64,000 bases of DNA from Notospermus geniculatus (lineage: Eukaryota; Nemertea; Pilidiophora; Heteronemertea; Lineidae). The stretch's first letter is position 1. Each line of letters opens with the position of its first letter. The position numbers were made by a program, and so were the translations under genes. Positions 59,739-64,000 of the stretch are shown here, in pieces. The stretch spans positions 39,193-103,192 of the forward strand of contig NMRB01000252.1 in the NCBI GenBank assembly GCA_002633025.1, written 5' to 3'. The notes beneath the pieces were generated by a model. The model was not told the DNA's origin and did not search any database. It saw only the letters and a list, made by a program, of their open reading frames with translations.

Positions 59739-60856
59739 TTTACCTGAAGAACCCTACTGCAAGCAGGAGGGATTGTCAACACTAGTAAATTGAGCTAAAA
59801 AAAGATTCCGATGGGATTTATAAGGTCATATCAGCAAGTTGTTGTATCGATGACAAAATTTACATCTGTAAATTGCCTTCTCTGTGATAGGTTAAAGAGC
59901 TGTTGTGTGGTATGCACCTGTGATTGAATTAGCATTGATGATGGTGATAGCTCCCTTCATTTGGATGCAAATACACCAGTATTAAGTTTTACATTATTAA
60001 ATTGAATACCATTAGCCTCCTATTCTGAAACGATGACCTATATTCTTTTCTTGGCTTCATTCCAAGCATGTTTTGTTTTGTCTCAAGATCATGCACAACC
60101 ATCCTTCACAACTGATGTAGATTGTTATAGACATTTTGCTTGCATAATGGAAAGTTTGAGTCAGTATTGGGTTTGTATGATGTGTGCAAAGAATTTCTTC
60201 CCAATTCAGTTCAGATGCCAGTGTTACATAATGATCACAAATACTTGGGACAACCTTCTGCGGGAGCATTTGGATGGGGGGGGGGGGGCTAGCCCCTAGC
60301 TAAGCCCTCCAACTCTACCTACTCCAACGGCGACATCCAAATGACTGTGTTAACCACTCAACAATCTTGCTCAATGTTACTCCATCTCACTTCCCATGGT
60401 CAGGTGTGCCTAAATAGCATCTTTTTTCCTCACGCACAGTTGGCACTGATCCAGGATGTCACCATTGTTGGTATTGACAATATTATTCCATCTCCAAGTA
60501 CCATTTTAGTTACTCTACCACCTGTTGGTGTATAGGTATGATCAGTATGTGATGAATAGCTTTAGAACAATGTCATTCACAGCATGTGTTTGTGTGGGTT
60601 GGTCCCAATGTTGACATCTTTGTTCTGTGCCCTTACTAGACTCCAGAAGCTGTCTTCAATACCCTCATCAATGGGGACCAAAGCTCACTGCCTCAATAGG
60701 TGTCACTTGTGGTTAAAACTATTGAAATGAAAGTGACATCCCGGTCCTGATCAATTGGTTTTGGTTTGCTGCCCTCTATTGTAGTTACGATCCCCAATTC
60801 GCCCATTTCTAAGTGAGCTTTTAGAGCCAGCGGCTGTGTTGGGAGATTATAACTGG

Positions 60857-60971
60857 TCAGGACCCATGTTCCCGAAGCCGTCGTAAGGTTAACGATGTCG
60901 TTACGCTATGCATTTTACCAGTTTTAACGACATCGTTAACCTAATGATGGCTTCGGGAACATGGGCCCTGA
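60857..60971. mobile_element. palindromic MITE present only in unit 2
   Basis: Ends TCAGGACCCATGTTCCCGAA and TTCGGGAACATGGGCCCTGA are inverted with one mismatch. The arms continue through GGTTAACGATGTCGTT and AACGACATCGTTAACC, so nearly the whole element is a palindrome. Unit 1 has GAGATTATTTCTGAC|CTGATCTGG at the matching place (about 57297-57320) without it. Confidence 0.85.
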
Positions 60972-61237
60972 TCTGGTGTGGTCTTGGTTAGGCCCTTGTA
61001 ACCTGGGTGATCGTAGTTTGATTCCCTGACAGTTTCGAATACTTGGACCAGTGGACACCTTCCCATGGACCAGCAAAGTGGACAAAAATGGCAAGTTAAC
61101 ATTGAGAGAAGCTGCCACTACAACAATATTGGTCAAAACAATGACTGAGATCAACTGGGATCTCTCATCCTATTTAATTCACTTACATTCAAGATTTTAG
61201 GACCTTAAAAGTGTGTCACGGAGAGGTGAACTTCCCA

Positions 61238-62375
61238 TTCTTATATTATACCCTGCTATAATTGTCTTTGTTTATCCATCTACATATTTTGGTATTCATA
61301 AAGTGTCGATCGTGACAATTGTCGCCGATGGTTTTGTTTACAATTTATGCTGGTATTGAAATTATCTTCTCGTGGGTTGTTAGCTGAAATCACTTTAATG
61401 GCGACCATCCTGTAAACGAATAGGTTAATGACCGCGTTCAGTTGTGGGAAAGTGAAATATCGTCCAGTGTTATACAAGCAGCGATAGCTTATTTCTGCTT
61501 TATTCTGCTCAAATTAGGCCCGATGTCCACTATATCATGATTAGTGATAGTTATATCCAGAATGATAATCACGGATCAATAATGTAGGCCTTCGGGAATG
61601 ATATTGTCCCAGTGGATCATATTTTTTCTTCCTCTTTGTTAAGTGCTGCAAGCAATCCCCTAGATTGTGGAATTGCTGGATGCCAAACTGCACCAAGACG
61701 TCAGTGATAATTTCCTTTTCCTCAATTGTCATGTCTCAGAAATATGAAGCCATTTCTACAGACAGTCCCTAATGTACATTTCCCATCAGCTGTGTTTTCA
61801 TTGTTCCTAATAGTACATATGACATCAGGACTGTAAAATAATGGTGCTGACTCTCATTTTCCTGTATGATGAGTGTATAAGTGCTCTTTGTCAGTTCACT
61901 GCTGTATTTAACCCTCCATGGAATAATATGACATATGTGATCTTTCAATTGTTTTGATAGATATACAAACTTTCCGATATTGCAGACTTATTGCCAGAAT
62001 GAGTCAGGAACATGCAGGTTCTGAAAAATTTTCAAGGTATCTTTGCCACTGTCATTTGATGTTCAAATTTAGCCTTGATCATGGCATATAGCCTCGCACT
62101 CGTAATATTTTACTATGTACGATTATCAACTCAAATCTTGGAATTAAATCAGCTTCAAATTTAAGTCTTCACAATTCCGTTCATGGGATATGACAAATTG
62201 TGATACATCCTGATGAAGGTTATCTTGAGTGTTCCAATGGTTTATGTCATCTGAGATAGGCTGTGGTCAGGATATTGAACTTTCTCTGAAATGAAAAAAA
62301 GAAGTGTGCTGCTGTATTACTGAATTCCGCATGGAAATAGCTACTTGAGTTGCTCACTAATCTAACTTCATGAAA
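61238..62375. other. non-coding stretch, nothing recognised
   Basis: Short minus-strand frames (61280-61477, 61541-61732) without similarity. Confidence 0.4.
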
Positions 62376-62660
62376 TGAAGATGTAGGCATATTCCTACCT
62401 GTTCCATACCAATCTTACTTTGTGAATAAAGATGTATTACACCAGCCTACCTTGTGATTAAATATGTATTACACCACCTTGCACTATCTTCTTACCTCGT
62501 GGATAAAGTTTATTATACCATCTTACCTCATGAATAAAGATGTATAACATTCTTTATACCACGTGAATAAAGAGGTATTACACCATCTTACTCTGTGGCT
62601 AATGATGTATTACACCATCATACCTGTGAATACATGTATATGCAGATGTATTACACCACA
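62376..62660 (+). repeat. minisatellite of GTGAATAAAGATGTATTACA units
   Basis: About seven diverged copies of a 35-50 bp unit: TTACCTTGTGAATAAAGATG, TATTACACCATC. Spacing is irregular, so the array is old. Confidence 0.8.
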
Positions 62661-62943
62661 GACACTGACCTTGCCATTTGGATTACTGTGTAGGCCCTTC
62701 CCTTCCGGTTGTTCAAAGTGAAATACATAATACTGGGGTGTACTCCGAACAGTGTCAAAGGCTATACAAATATGTCTCGCAATCGCACGTCTATTCTTTC
62801 TTTGATGTCATCATCAGTGGTCATCATTAAAAAGTGGTGGAATTTTCAAATGTTTCTAATTGCTGCATAATGGCACCAGTATGAATCCCCTCGCACGGCT
62901 AATTGCATTTTCTTTTAGCGACGATCGCTGCGGAAATGAAGTT

Positions 62944-63269
62944 GATAATGAGGGCAGCACGAGCTCGAATAATTTCGTATCCAAATCCACCGCATTGTCA
63001 CTCACTAGCCTGAACTGTACGGGTCATAACAATGAGATGACTGACATGCATCAGCAATTTGTTGGTTATTTAAGGCTGATGAGGTTTCAGCTTATTTCCT
63101 AATCACTGTAGATCTACGTGATGCTGGAATGGGGGTCCAGATGGATTGATTGACAGCGCTGCTTCCTGAAAGGCCCTGATTGAATGTATGTCAAATGGCA
63201 TCATGCCAGCTGACTCGTCAGTGTACATGTGCACACTAAGATTCCTTTTCAGTCTTGTTCTCCTTTTTA
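62944..63269 (+). repeat. 326-bp direct duplication, copy 1
   Basis: Starts GATAATGAGGGCAGCACGAG and ends TTGTTCTCCTTTTT. Nearly identical to 63369-63694 at an offset of 425 bp, with scattered differences. Identical short peptides read from both copies reflect the duplication, not a proven gene. Confidence 0.93.
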
Positions 63270-63368
63270 GCTCACCATGGTGAGCTTATACAATGGTTGT
63301 GCGTCCGTCGTCCGTCGTCGTCGTCGTCGTCGTTGTCCGTTAGCAGGGCACGTTTCGTAACCGCTGAA
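63270..63368 (+). repeat. AGCTCACCATGGTGAGCT / GTCCGTCGTC repeat between the two copies
   Basis: The palindrome AGCTCACCATGGTGAGCT is followed by GCGTCCGTCGTCCGTCGTCG and further GTC units. This style of repeat is widespread in marine invertebrates as I recall. Confidence 0.7.
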
Positions 63369-63694
63369 GATAATGAGGGCAGCACGAGCTCGAATAATTT
63401 CGTATCCAAATCCACCGCATTGTCACTCACTAGCCTGAACTGTACGGGTCATAACAATGAGAGGACTGACATGCATCAGCAATTTGTTGGTTATTTAAGG
63501 CTGATGAGGTTTCAGCTTATTTCCTAATCACTGTAGATCTACGTGATGCAGGAATGGGGGTCCAGATGGATTGATTGACAGCGCTGCTTCCTGAAGGCCC
63601 TGATTGAATGTATGTCAAATGGCATCATGCCAGCTGACTCGTCAGTGTACATGTGCACACTAAGATTCCTTTTCAGTCTTGTTCTCCTTTTTGG
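63369..63694 (+). repeat. 326-bp direct duplication, copy 2
   Basis: See 62944-63269. After TTGTTCTCCTTTTT the sequence diverges (GGAGCC here, AGCTCACC after copy 1), which marks the end of the shared unit. Confidence 0.93.
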
Positions 63695-63799
63695 AGCCTT
63701 CCCTGAACTTGGGTGTAAGAAGCCAGTTTCTACTGACTGTATGGCTTGGAAAAAAATTACATGAAATCAAATTCACTGTTGGTTCTACTACAGCTACTT

Positions 63800-63870
63800 C
63801 AGGCCAGCAGGGTTAAGCGCAGCAGCATGGATCTGGATGCTGGACTCGCAGTTTGATACCTAACACAACT
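63800..63870 (+). repeat. possible tRNA-like SINE head
   Basis: CAGCAGGGTTAAGCGCAGCA followed about 30 bp later by GCAGTTTGATACC loosely resembles box A and box B. Both boxes deviate from consensus, and no body is confirmed before the window edge region. Confidence 0.2.
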
Positions 63871-64000
63871 CAGAAAGAAAAACAAGAACAGCCTTTGTTA
63901 GCCAGTGCACTTCCTTGGAGCCTCATTAATCTGTCATATTAAGTTAGTTATATTGACATAAGTGAGTTAGTATTGGGTGTGGTTGGTTGCATCAATCCAT

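Larger units (their letters stand above)
57587..61237 (+). repeat. 3.6-kb tandem duplication, unit 2
   Basis: Second head-to-tail copy, 3651 bp against 3573 bp for unit 1. The extra length comes largely from a palindromic insertion at 60857-60971. Gene content is the same: no secure gene. Confidence 0.95.

Overview
The window is a gene-poor stretch of a eukaryotic, animal-type nuclear genome. It has intron/exon structure with GT-AG junctions, tRNA-derived SINEs, many short inverted-repeat elements and minisatellites, and two runs of N (23901-24504, 43097-43993) plus single Ns inside C tracts, as in a draft assembly. Frequent AGGCCT and ACATGT words, the GTCCGTCGTC repeat near 63.3 kb, and long diverged direct duplications are my grounds for suggesting a heterozygous marine invertebrate (echinoderm, hemichordate or mollusc-like). 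That is inference, not identification. There is no operon, phage, CRISPR array or rRNA gene.

Two genes can be named. A four-exon TMEM272-like membrane protein gene lies on the minus strand (5649-7162); all its splice phases agree and give a 191-residue four-helix protein. On the plus strand, three phase-compatible exons (8354-9230) encode the C-terminal part of the recombination protein RAD51B. Its ATPase-motif exons were not found to the left and its final exon is uncertain; one candidate is 17379-17476. The two genes are divergently oriented. If the missing RAD51B exons lie beyond the left edge, the TMEM272-like gene sits inside one of its introns. Weaker coding candidates are a kinesin-5-like fragment (20095-20211), unidentified plus-strand exons at 34100-34299 and 51039-51253 (or 51144-51253), two hydrophobic minus-strand ORFs (9534-9893, 14377-14634), and a 34-codon exon-like island present twice (54624-54725, 58198-58299).

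The rest is dominated by repeats. 0-4 kb: a tandem array, an 887-bp element with long terminal inverted repeats and a 9-bp target duplication (Mutator-like), and two copies of an old 'GGAACCTCTCTTAA' family. 5-46 kb: five copies of a ~100-bp inverted-repeat family with 8-bp target duplications (hAT-like), three copies of a CCAATAGG-ended family, SINEs, a nested pair of TA-flanked elements at 35.4-35.8 kb, and other palindromic elements at 28.7, 42.6, 46.7 and 51.4 kb. Direct duplications occur at 12.57-13.42 kb (423 bp), 22.56-25.68 kb (about 1.2 kb each side of a gap), 54.01-61.24 kb (about 3.6 kb, head to tail) and 62.94-63.69 kb. I found no convincing novel multi-gene system. The most informative oddities are the mobile-element families with readable target duplications and the 3.6-kb tandem duplication, which carries an element in only one copy.
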